This document shows positions 16,544 to 26,200 of a stretch of 50,174 nt of DNA, in pieces. Both the position numbers and the translations under genes were made by a program. Each line of letters starts with the position of its first letter. The stretch's first letter is position 1. A model generated the notes under the pieces. It had not been told where the DNA came from. It ran no database searches and saw only the letters and a program-made list of their open reading frames with translations. Origin of the DNA: Denitromonas ohlonensis (GTDB lineage Bacteria > Pseudomonadota > Gammaproteobacteria > Burkholderiales > Rhodocyclaceae); NCBI RefSeq assembly GCF_007625205.1, contig NZ_VMNI01000019.1, forward strand, positions 1 through 50,174, given 5' to 3'.

Positions 16544-16932
16544 GCGTTGGCGTCGAGCAGTGCCAGTGCCTGCTCAAGGGCGGCGGCGTCTTCCGGGCGC
16601 ACCAGTCGGGCGACTTCCTGGCCGTTTTTCAGAAACACTAGCGTCGGCCACAGTCGCACAGTGAAGCTGCGCCCGAGGCGCCGGCCCGGGCCGTCTTCTA
16701 CCCGGATATGCTGCACGTCCGGGTGTCGCGCCAGCGCGGCTTGTACCATGGCGCTGGCGCCAAGGCAGTAGCCGCACCAGTTCGCGCCGAAGTCGAGCAC
16801 GGTCGGCTGATCGAGTGCGTCGACCGTCTGGCGGGTGAGCGGCGTGTCGAGGTAGGGCGTGTGCTGGGCCATGGCGGCGCTCGGCCAAATGGATGAGAGC
16901 AATAGCATAATCCAGCGTCGGGCGTAGTGCAC
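16540..16932 (-). CDS. Exported thioredoxin-fold protein (CGYC active site)
   Basis: Protein of 130 aa. The first 22 residues form a signal peptide with RR in the n-region, a LLLSSIWPSAAMA core and probable cleavage after AMA. The mature domain has a thioredoxin active site, FGANWCGYC, and the cis-Pro loop in RLWPTLVFLKNG. It should act as a periplasmic thiol-disulfide protein. The GTG start at 16932 is chosen because it supplies the basic n-region; ATG 16908 is the alternative. It is translationally coupled to the Fe-S protein downstream. Confidence 0.82.
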   Translation of the reverse strand: MHYARRWIMLLLSSIWPSAAMAQHTPYLDTPLTRQTVDALDQPTVLDFGANWCGYCLGASAMVQAALARHPDVQHIRVEDGPGRRLGRSFTVRLWPTLVFLKNGQEVARLVRPEDAAALEQALALLDANA

Positions 16933-17085
16933 TGCAATGCCATTAACCGCGTCCTTGGTATGGTGATGATGGAGGCATCTCTGTCATAATGCGTCAGATT
17001 TTTTTGCGCTATCACCAACGGATGATTGGCGCATACGCCAAGCCAGCATCTGTAGTAGCGAAATGCAATATTCGACGAGGCCCGT

Positions 17086-18129
17086 ATGACGACGTCCGAC
17101 ATGGATTCTTCAGCCACCCCGATGGATGCGGCAGTGCGGGAAGATGACGTCGCCTTTCGGGTCATTGACTTCCTGTTTGTGCACCGCTTGAGTACGACGC
17201 CGGTGCACTATGCCGTTGTGCATGCGTATTTCGATGGCAAGCATCAGGAAATCTGCGCGGCGGTCGATGGGCAGTTGGCTGCGGGCAAACCACTGGATGC
17301 CTTTTTTGTGGGTGAGCTCTATGAGGAGTATCTCGCGGCTGAGGCGATCCGCCGTTTTCGTGGCGTGGGTTCCGATGTCGAGCGCTTGCTTGACGGCTTG
17401 ATGGACAGCCTGCGTACGGCCGACCAGGGCTCGTTGGAATACCAGGCGTCCTTGCAGGAAAATATCGGCAAAGTTGGCCAGTCCAGCGACGCGCTGCATC
17501 TCAAGCAGGTGGCGCAAAGCCTGCTCGAATCGGCGCTCAAGGCCAGCGAGACCAATGATGTGCTCAAGAAAAACCTCGAAACCGCCGACCAGGAAGCCCG
17601 GCAGTTGCGCAGCGAACTTGAAAAGCATCGCCGCGAAACCATGACCGACCCGCTCACCGGCCTGCTCAATCGTCGCGGTATGGAAGTGGAGATGTCGCGG
17701 GTGCTGGGCGAAGACGTTGAGGGCCAGGCGGCCATGCTGGTGCTCGACATCGATCACTTCAAACGCATCAACGACACCTACGGCCATGCCGTGGGCGATG
17801 TGGTGATCCGCAAGGTGGCTCAGACCGTCAAGCGGCTGATCCCCACCGGTGCGGTGCCGGTACGCTATGGCGGTGAAGAGTTTGCCGTGCTGCTGCCGCG
17901 CAGTTCCGCGGATGAGGCCAAGGGCATTGCGGAATCGATCCGCGAGACCATCGAGAAGCTGCGCCTGATCCGTCGCCACGACAAGATGGCGATTTCCCAA
18001 TTCACCATTTCAATCGGCATCGCCAAGCGCAGCCTGCGCGACGACATGGAAACCCTGTTTCAGCGCGCCGACAAGGCGCTCTACGAGGCCAAGTCGGGCG
18101 GGCGAAATCGGGTGATGCTGGCGGCCTGA
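17086..18129 (+). CDS. Diguanylate cyclase (GGDEF protein)
   Basis: Protein of 347 aa. The N-terminal 180 residues carry no family I recognise and end in a probable coiled coil (about 140-185; KASETNDVLKKNLETADQEARQLRSELEKHRRE). The C-terminal GGDEF domain begins MTDPLTGLLNRRG, has the metal-binding DIDHFKRINDTYGH and an intact GGEEF active site in RYGGEEFAVLLPR, so it should make cyclic di-GMP. The RxxD inhibitory site that usually precedes the active site is absent (PTGAVPVRYGGEEF). No membrane segments are seen, so it is cytoplasmic. It is convergent with the ABC exporter gene, only ten bases apart. Confidence 0.93.
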   Translation: MTTSDMDSSATPMDAAVREDDVAFRVIDFLFVHRLSTTPVHYAVVHAYFDGKHQEICAAVDGQLAAGKPLDAFFVGELYEEYLAAEAIRRFRGVGSDVERLLDGLMDSLRTADQGSLEYQASLQENIGKVGQSSDALHLKQVAQSLLESALKASETNDVLKKNLETADQEARQLRSELEKHRRETMTDPLTGLLNRRGMEVEMSRVLGEDVEGQAAMLVLDIDHFKRINDTYGHAVGDVVIRKVAQTVKRLIPTGAVPVRYGGEEFAVLLPRSSADEAKGIAESIRETIEKLRLIRRHDKMAISQFTISIGIAKRSLRDDMETLFQRADKALYEAKSGGRNRVMLAA

Positions 18130-18139
18130 GGGCGCGTTG

Positions 18140-19945
18140 TTACAGATCCAGCTGTAGCGATGCCAGCCGGGCATACAGCCCGCCTTGTCGGCGCAGGTCG
18201 TCCGGCGTGCCGATTTCAACGATGCGCCCAGCGTCCATCACCACGATGCGATCGACCTGCTGCACCGTCGCCAGACGGTGGGCGATGATCAGCGTGGTGC
18301 GCCCGGCCATGGCGGCGGCCAGGCCTTGCTGAACGAGGATTTCCGATTCGGCGTCGAGCGCGCTGGTGGCCTCGTCGAGCATCAGCAGACGGGCGCCCTT
18401 GAGCATGGCGCGGGCAATGGCGATGCGCTGGCGCTGACCGCCCGACAGGCGGGTGCCGCGCTCGCCCAGAAAGGTCTGGTAGCCCTCGGGCAGGCGGTCG
18501 ATGAACTCATCGACCCGTGCCGCGCGGGCGGCCTGGATCACCTCGTCGTCGCTGGCGTCGCTGCGGCCGTAGCGGATGTTTTCCATCGCGCTGGCCGAGA
18601 AGATCACCGGGTCTTGCGGCACGATGGCGATGTCCTTGCGCAGCGCGTGCAGGCTGAGCTGGCGGATGTCCTGGCCGTTGATGGCGATGCTGCCGTCAGA
18701 CACATCGTAATAGCGCAGCAGCAACTGGAACAGCGTGGTTTTGCCGGCGCCCGAGGGGCCGACCAGCGCCACCGACTCGCCCGGTGCGATGTCGAGGCAG
18801 ATGTCGTCGAGCGCGTTGAGTTGCGGGCGGGCGGGGTAGGCAAAGCGCACATGCTCGAAGCGGATCGCGGCTTGTGGCGAGGCGGCGGGCGTGATTGGCG
18901 TGGCGGTTTCGTGGATGGCGGGCTCGGCGTGCAGCAGTTCGAGCAGGCGCTCGGTGGCGCCGGCGGCACGCATCGCGTCACCCCACACTTCGGCCAGCGT
19001 GCCCACGCCGCCCGCCACCAGCGCGGCATAGAGCACAAAGGAGAAGAGCTGGCCTTCGGTCATGCTGCCGGCGGCGACCTGCTGCGCGCCGATCCACAGC
19101 ACAAAAATGATGGTGCCCATGATGGCGGTGATGATCAGCGCGGTGAGCGCGGCGCGCACCCGGGTGCGGCGGATGGCCGTGACGAAGCTGGTTTCGGTGC
19201 GCTCGGCAAAGCGGCTGGCTTCGGCCGGCTCCTGCGTGTAGGCCTGCACGGTGGGCATGGCGTTGAGGATTTCGCCGGCCAGCGCCGAGGCGTCGGCGAT
19301 GCGGTCTTGCGACTCGCGCGAGAGCGCACGCACCTTGCGGCCAATGACGAAGATCGGCAGGGCGAGCAGGGCCATCAGCCCGAGGTTGAGCGAAAACAGA
19401 TGAAAGCTGGTGACGGCCAGCATGACCATGCCGCCGACAAACTGGAACAGGCTGCGCAGGCCCATCGAGATCGAGCTGCCAACCACGGTCTGGATCAGCG
19501 TGGTGTCGCCGGTCAGGCGCGACAGCACTTCGCCGGTCTGGGTGGTCTCGAAGAACTGCGGCGACTGCCTCAGCACGCGCGCGTACACCGCGCTGCGCAG
19601 GTCGGCGGTGGCGCGCTCGCCGATCCACGACACCGTGTAGTAGCGCCCGGCCACGGCCAGCGCCCACACGCTGGCCAGCGCAAACAAGGCCAGAAAGTGG
19701 TCGTTGAGGCTCAGGCCGCCGAGCAGGCCGGACGGGGGCTGTGCCGTGTTGCCGAAGCCCGCGTCGATGAGATCGCGAAAGGCCAGCGGCACCATCAGCA
19801 GTGTGGCCGAGGCCAGGCACAGCAGCACAAAGGCGAGCGCGATGCGGGGGCGGTAAGGGCGCAGAAACGGCCACAGACCCCGCAGGGTTGAGACTTTGCG
19901 GGAGCCGACAGGGCGGTTGGGAGCGGAGGGGGAGCGACGGGCCAT
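18140..19945 (-). CDS. ABC exporter, fused permease and ATPase (MsbA/ABCB type)
   Basis: Protein of 601 aa. Six transmembrane helices fill about residues 20-330 (FLRPYRPRIALAFVLLCLASATLLMVPLAFRDLID at the start). The nucleotide-binding domain holds Walker A (GPSGAGKTT), the LSGGQRQRIAIARAM signature, Walker B (LLMLDEATSALD) and the IAHRLATV H-loop. It should work as a homodimer exporting lipid or drug-like substrates; the substrate is not predictable. It is a single gene, convergent with the diguanylate cyclase, and 66 bp downstream of sdaA on the same strand is its nearest neighbour in the other direction. Confidence 0.93.
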   Translation of the reverse strand: MARRSPSAPNRPVGSRKVSTLRGLWPFLRPYRPRIALAFVLLCLASATLLMVPLAFRDLIDAGFGNTAQPPSGLLGGLSLNDHFLALFALASVWALAVAGRYYTVSWIGERATADLRSAVYARVLRQSPQFFETTQTGEVLSRLTGDTTLIQTVVGSSISMGLRSLFQFVGGMVMLAVTSFHLFSLNLGLMALLALPIFVIGRKVRALSRESQDRIADASALAGEILNAMPTVQAYTQEPAEASRFAERTETSFVTAIRRTRVRAALTALIITAIMGTIIFVLWIGAQQVAAGSMTEGQLFSFVLYAALVAGGVGTLAEVWGDAMRAAGATERLLELLHAEPAIHETATPITPAASPQAAIRFEHVRFAYPARPQLNALDDICLDIAPGESVALVGPSGAGKTTLFQLLLRYYDVSDGSIAINGQDIRQLSLHALRKDIAIVPQDPVIFSASAMENIRYGRSDASDDEVIQAARAARVDEFIDRLPEGYQTFLGERGTRLSGGQRQRIAIARAMLKGARLLMLDEATSALDAESEILVQQGLAAAMAGRTTLIIAHRLATVQQVDRIVVMDAGRIVEIGTPDDLRRQGGLYARLASLQLDL

Positions 19946-20011
19946 GCGCGATTATCGTTCATCGCGGCATGGCGTGCGTTGGTGCCGGCCAGCGTCAGGC
20001 GGTCGGTGCGC

Positions 20012-21391
<1,380 letters not shown>

Positions 21392-21407
21392 GGCTGCTCG
21401 CTCCGAT

Positions 21408-22673
<1,266 letters not shown>

Positions 22674-22802
22674 GGGCGTTCCTGTGGACGGGGTGGACGG
22701 ATCGGCCTTCGGGCCTGGGATCCGGCCATCCTACGACGGGCGGTGTATTGTCATTGTTGATAGTTCCAATAAAATCATTGGCAACGTCAATGGAATGTCG
22801 CC
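22674..22802. promoter_or_regulatory. Divergent promoter region between glyA-sdaA and LysR gene
   Basis: A 129-bp gap. The AT-rich half near 22745-22795 contains TTGATAGTTCCAATAAAATC and TTGGCAACGTCAATGG, which offer T-N11-A type LysR half-sites and promoter hexamer-like TTG/TA-rich elements. The LysR product encoded at 22803 would be expected to bind here. No perfect palindrome is seen. Confidence 0.4.
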
Positions 22803-23654
22803 ATGCTCAACCTGCCCACCGATTTGCTGCGCACCTTTGTCAAAACCGTCGAAACCGGCAGCTTCACCCGCGCCGCCGAGGCGGTCGGGCGCACCCAGTC
22901 GGCCGTCAGCCTACAGATCCGCCGGCTGGAAGATTTGCTGGACGCGCCCCTGTTGGTGCGCGGCTCGCATCGGGTGCGACTCACCGAGCAGGGCACGATG
23001 CTGCTCGACTATGGGCGGCGCATGCTGGCGCTCAACGACGAAGCGGTGAGCAGCCTGTTTCGCCCCAAGGTGGCCGGCAGCGTGCGGCTCGGCGCGCCGC
23101 ATGAATACACCGCCTCGCTGCTGCCGATCATCCTCGGCAAGTTCGCCCAGTCGCACCCCAAGGTGATGCTCGAAGTCACCTGCGACCTCTCCAAGAACCT
23201 GCTCAAGCGGATGGACGAAGGTGAGTTTGATCTCGTGGTGGCCCTGCATGACGGGCCGGACGACGCCAGCGGCGTCAAAGTGCTCACCGAGCCGCTGGTG
23301 TGGGTCACCAGCCAGGACCATGCGCGCCACGAAGAACGCCCGCTGTCGCTGGTGGTCGCGCCGCCGCCGTGCATCTACCGCAGCCGCGTCTTGCTCAACC
23401 TCAATCGCCTCGCCATGCCCTGGCAGATTTCCTACACCAGCTCAAGCTACAGCGGCATCACCGCCGCCGTGCGCGCCGGCCTTGGCGTGACCGTGCTGGC
23501 CGAGAGCACGATTCCGGACGGCGTGCGCCGGCTCGGCGAGCGCGACGGCTTCCCCGCCATCGGGAGCCTGGACGTGCGCCTGCACACCGCGCCGGCGTCG
23601 GCCAGCGAAGCTACCGCCTGCCTGTCGGACTACATCGCCAGCAGCCTGGCCTGA
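22803..23654 (+). CDS. LysR-family transcriptional regulator divergent from glyA-sdaA
   Basis: Regulator of 283 aa. The N-terminal helix-turn-helix is typical (LLRTFVKTVETGSFTRAAEAVGRTQSAVSLQIRRLED, residues 8-44). The effector-binding domain starts around residue 90 (GSVRLGAPHEYTASLLPIILGKF) and includes GLGVTVLAEST. Orientation makes it the probable activator of glyA-sdaA, perhaps responding to glycine or serine. The C-terminal part is slightly shorter than average for LysR but shows no break. Confidence 0.92.
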   Translation: MLNLPTDLLRTFVKTVETGSFTRAAEAVGRTQSAVSLQIRRLEDLLDAPLLVRGSHRVRLTEQGTMLLDYGRRMLALNDEAVSSLFRPKVAGSVRLGAPHEYTASLLPIILGKFAQSHPKVMLEVTCDLSKNLLKRMDEGEFDLVVALHDGPDDASGVKVLTEPLVWVTSQDHARHEERPLSLVVAPPPCIYRSRVLLNLNRLAMPWQISYTSSSYSGITAAVRAGLGVTVLAESTIPDGVRRLGERDGFPAIGSLDVRLHTAPASASEATACLSDYIASSLA

Positions 23655-23807
23655 GCGCGCGATACATCGTGAGATCAAACAGTCACCGTCTTCAGGCCGA
23701 GGCGGTGTAAATTTCGCCCCTTCCATGTCGTTAGCAGAATCAGGCGGCGCGAACCGTTCATCAGCGGTAGCAGCGCGCTACGGACGACCCATGACCCGGA
23801 GCAGTGA

Positions 23808-24092
23808 ATGAAGAAGATTGTGCTTGTCGCAGCGTTCTTGGCTGGCGCCTCCGCGCTAAGCCACGCGTCGGACGTCCGTATCGACGTCGACAGTGTCCGA
23901 ATCCAGGCCGGCGGCGTTACCGTTTCCATCGGCGACCGCGACCGACGCGGCTACTACTGGGATGGTGGCGTGTGGCGCGATCCGGTGTATTGGAAAAAGC
24001 ACCACCACCGTGACTACGACGACGACCACCGCCGCAAAGGGAACAAGGGCTATCACTGCCCGCCGGGGCAGGCCAAGAAAGGCAACTGCTGA
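23808..24092 (+). CDS. Small exported DUF2502 (YpeC-like) protein
   Basis: Protein of 94 aa with a signal peptide (MKKIVLVAAFLAGASALSHA, cleavage before SDV). The mature part has IQAGGVTVSIGDRDRRGYYWDGGVWRDPVYWKKHHH, matching the DUF2502/YpeC pattern of IGDRD followed by YYWDGG.WRD. It ends in a basic, His-rich tail with two Cys. Function unknown; a periplasmic role is likely. It lies upstream of the RAYT/REP patch. Confidence 0.82.
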   Translation: MKKIVLVAAFLAGASALSHASDVRIDVDSVRIQAGGVTVSIGDRDRRGYYWDGGVWRDPVYWKKHHHRDYDDDHRRKGNKGYHCPPGQAKKGNC

Positions 24093-24109
24093 CCTTGGCG
24101 CCTCGCGTC

Positions 24110-24188
24110 GCCTTGAAAAGCGCAACGCCTTTCGCCGAACGAGGCTGAAGCCATGACAGATGGCGGATGAAGCTTCGCTCTTCCGCCC
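24110..24188. repeat. Interspersed intergenic repeat, two hairpin modules (partner of 4635-4715)
   Basis: Module one, 24110-24136, shares the core GAAAAGCGCA(A/G)CGCCTT with 4635-4660. Module two, 24162-24188, matches 4689-4715 in 24 of 27 positions, differing only at the centre and the inner arm (GGCGGATGA, A or T, GCTTCGCT, then TCCGCCC). Same order and spacing class at both loci. It lies just upstream of the first REP copy of the RAYT locus. Confidence 0.5.
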
Positions 24189-24206
24189 GACGCGCCAAAC
24201 GCCTCC

Positions 24207-24250
24207 CGTAGGGTGCAATAACCGAAGGGCATTGCACCATTCAACGGTTG
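24207..24250 (+). repeat. REP element copy 1, left of the RAYT gene
   Basis: A 44-bp sequence beginning CGTAGGGTGCAATAACCGAA and containing the imperfect palindrome GGTGCAATaaccgaagggcATTGCACC. An identical 44-bp copy lies at 24887-24930, right of the RAYT gene, in the same orientation. Confidence 0.88.
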
Positions 24251-24330
24251 TCGCGGCGATGTCTGGAAGAACCGGGGTAGAACCCTACAAAGGGATTGCC
24301 TCATCGATTTGGCGTTGTCATTATTTCGGC

Positions 24331-24864
24331 ATGCCCGACTACCGACGCGCCCGGCACCCCGGCGGCACCTACTTCTTCACCGTCAATGCCTTGCAGCGAC
24401 ACGACAATGACATCTTCACCCGCCACATCGAAATGCTACGGGATGTCGTGCAGGATGTCCGCCAAAGGCATACCTTCGTCATTCACGGTTGGGTGGTGTT
24501 GCCAGAGCACATGCACTGCGTGATCGAGTTGCCCCCGAATGACGCCAACTTCGCCACACGCTGGCGCTTGATCAAGGCCGGGTTTTCAAAGCGCCTGCCC
24601 GACGTCGAACACCGGTCGACCGTGCGGCGGGCAAGAGGCGAGCGCGGGTTGTGGCAACGGCGCTATTGGGAACACCTGATTCGCGATGAGCGCGATTTCG
24701 CGGCGCACATGGACTACCTGCACTTCAACCCGGTCAAGCACGGGCATGTGTCACGTGTAGTCGACTGGCCGTACTCAACCTTCCATCGGCTGGTGGCGGT
24801 CGGTGTGTATCCGCAGGATTGGGCGGGCAGTGCCGACGCAGACGCGTTGGATGGTCTGGAGTGA
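24331..24864 (+). CDS. REP-associated tyrosine transposase (RAYT, Y1_Tnp family)
   Basis: Protein of 177 aa, single-domain Y1 (HUH) transposase of the TnpA_REP type. The start MPDYRRARHPGGTYFFTVN is characteristic. The HUH metal site is PEHMHCVIELP (HMH), and the catalytic Tyr is probably in the helix containing MDYLHFNPVKHG, a RAYT signature. ATG 24331 is chosen over an upstream frame because conserved sequence begins there. The gene is bracketed by identical 44-bp REP copies, with inverted copies further right. RAYTs are domesticated single-copy enzymes that mobilise or maintain REP sequences. Confidence 0.94.
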   Translation: MPDYRRARHPGGTYFFTVNALQRHDNDIFTRHIEMLRDVVQDVRQRHTFVIHGWVVLPEHMHCVIELPPNDANFATRWRLIKAGFSKRLPDVEHRSTVRRARGERGLWQRRYWEHLIRDERDFAAHMDYLHFNPVKHGHVSRVVDWPYSTFHRLVAVGVYPQDWAGSADADALDGLE

Positions 24865-24886
24865 CATGCCGAGGAACGCGCACCTT

Positions 24887-24930
24887 CGTAGGGTGCAATA
24901 ACCGAAGGGCATTGCACCATTCAACGGTTG
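24887..24930 (+). repeat. REP element copy 2, right of the RAYT gene
   Basis: Identical over 44 bp to 24207-24250 and in the same orientation, 680 bp further on. Similarity continues weakly into the next 11 bases (CCGCCGCGATG versus TCGCGGCGATG). It starts 22 bp after the RAYT stop codon. Confidence 0.88.
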
Positions 24931-25062
24931 CCGCCGCGATGCCTTTCGAAGAGACGCGATTGCCGATCGGCGGGCGCCGAAATTTCGTTGGCGCGCCAAT
25001 GCCTTGGAGGGTTGGCCGGGGGTGCCGCTTCGGATGTGCCTTGCGGATTGGGCGAGACATAC

Positions 25063-25125
25063 GGCGCAATGCCCTTCGGTTATTGCGCCCTACGCGGGCT
25101 GTGTTCTTCGGCTATTGCGTTCTAC
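25063..25125 (-). repeat. REP elements in inverted orientation, one good and one decayed copy
   Basis: 25063-25094 reads on the minus strand as CGTAGGGCGCAATAACCGAA followed by GGGCATTGCGCC, a one-arm-substituted version of the 44-bp REP with compensating changes in both palindrome arms. 25102-25125 is a shorter decayed copy (minus strand CGTAGAACGCAATAGCCGAA). Together with the direct copies this forms a BIME-like array. Confidence 0.8.
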
Positions 25126-25133
25126 GCGGGCTC

Positions 25134-25196
25134 GTCCAACAAACGGTTCAGATCGTGGCTCGCTTCGCGATCACGATCTAACCTTAGTCGTTAGGC
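25134..25196 (-). other. attC: Integron attC recombination site
   Basis: Read on the minus strand the site starts with the R'' box GCCTAAC and ends with the R' box GTTGGAC, which fits the GTTRRRY core. Between them the L boxes GGTTAGATCGTG and CACGATCTGAACC pair over 12 bp with a single unpaired base (plus-strand C at 25149), the extrahelical base typical of attC. The terminal loop is short (25158-25171). The stop codon of the adjacent hydrolase gene lies inside the R'' box, as in mobile gene cassettes. No integrase gene is in the window. Confidence 0.88.
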
Positions 25197-26105
25197 GTCA
25201 AGCGCGGCGCGCAGGTAGTGGACCTGAACATCGATTGCTTCGTTGAAGAGCTCTCCGGGGTGATAGAGCAGGCCAAAGTGACCACCGCGGATGTCGTACC
25301 AGCGTTTCTCGGTGGGAATCAGCTCGTACGCTTGCTGAGCGACGCTGTAGTTGGCATGAACCATCTCGTCCTCGGGCGCGACCATGAACAGTACCTTCGC
25401 CTGCACGTACGGCGCGCACAGGAACGGGCTGTAGAGAACAGGGGTCGGCGGTAGAACTCGCTTTGCTTCGTTGATCCATCCGGACCCCGGGCGACCTCCG
25501 TAGTCGAGGAACCAACGGAACGCCTGGATCGGCGCGAGCAGCGACGGATACGCCAACTGACTGGGTGAGACGACAGGAAGCGGGCCAGTCGTTGTGTCAG
25601 GGGTCCCCTGAACGTTGCCTGTCTGCAAGGTTGACCGAATCTGCTGCATCGCCTCGATACTCGGCGGGGAACTTGGCGCACTGGGGCCTAACACGGGGCA
25701 TTGAGCGACGATTACCTTCGCCCGTGCATCACACGCGGAGACGACCATGACCTGACCGCCCGTGTAGCTGTCGCCCCATAGTGCCAGCTTGCTGGGGTTC
25801 ACCTGCGGTAGCTCCAGAGCGAAGTCTATGGCGCTGACGTAGCCGCGGCACTGCACCCAGGGGTTAATCTCGCTGCGGGGTTCTCCGCCGCTGCGGCCAA
25901 AGCTCCTGTGGTCATAGATCAACGCGGCGATGCCTGCTTGGGCGAAGGCCCTGGCGTACTCGATTGCGACCATCTGAATGGTGGCCGAGGTGCCGTGAGC
26001 CATGACAACCACTGGATACTTCCCGGAGTGGTCGTCTGGGGTGATCAGAACGCCTCGCAGCGTTGCGCCCTCAGACTGGAAATCGACTTGTTGTTCCACA
26101 GGCAC
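25191..26105 (-). CDS. Alpha/beta hydrolase carried on an integron gene cassette
   Basis: Protein of 304 aa of the COG1073/dienelactone hydrolase-like group. Features: oxyanion region PVVVMAHGTSA, the YDHRSFGRSGG loop, a nucleophile elbow LWGDSYTGGQ (Ser), an acid in VAPEDEMVHAN (Asp) and the catalytic His in GGHFGLL. It has no signal peptide, so it acts in the cytoplasm on an unknown ester or amide. The stop codon TAA overlaps the attC R'' box, and cassette-like boundaries lie at 25134 and 26140. Its codon use looks less GC-biased than the surrounding catabolic genes. The start is GTG 26105 or GTG 26099. Cassette genes usually depend on outside promoters. Confidence 0.85.
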   Translation of the reverse strand: MPVEQQVDFQSEGATLRGVLITPDDHSGKYPVVVMAHGTSATIQMVAIEYARAFAQAGIAALIYDHRSFGRSGGEPRSEINPWVQCRGYVSAIDFALELPQVNPSKLALWGDSYTGGQVMVVSACDARAKVIVAQCPVLGPSAPSSPPSIEAMQQIRSTLQTGNVQGTPDTTTGPLPVVSPSQLAYPSLLAPIQAFRWFLDYGGRPGSGWINEAKRVLPPTPVLYSPFLCAPYVQAKVLFMVAPEDEMVHANYSVAQQAYELIPTEKRWYDIRGGHFGLLYHPGELFNEAIDVQVHYLRAALDA

Positions 26106-26133
26106 CGAGCACCTCTACCGAGTTGAAATTGAC

Positions 26134-26187
26134 GCCTAATGAGGATTAAACGCCGCTTTGCGGATCTGGACAAGCGCGCAGCGGCGT
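26134..26187 (-). repeat. Decayed attC-like remnant at the other cassette boundary
   Basis: On the minus strand ATTAGGC at 26134-26140 resembles an R' box (GTTAGGC) with the first base changed. Arms ACGCCGC (26150-26156) and GCGGCGT (26181-26187) can pair as an attC-type stem, and GATTAAAC lies in the L-box position. No good R'' box is seen. It abuts the stop codon of the TyrR-like gene (26201). Confidence 0.45.
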
Positions 26188-26200
26188 CGTGTGCCGGATG

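Noticed and set aside
18185-19891. Open frame of 568 codons opposite the ABC exporter
   Set aside because: Shadow frame; the minus strand has all ABC motifs in order.
24160-24330. N-terminal extension of the RAYT protein
   Set aside because: This stretch encodes the REP hairpin on the DNA level and has no homology; RAYT proteins begin at the MPDYRR-type start at 24331.
24207-25125. CRISPR array from repeated 44-bp units
   Set aside because: Only two direct copies, 680 bp apart with a gene between, and palindromic structure typical of REP elements.
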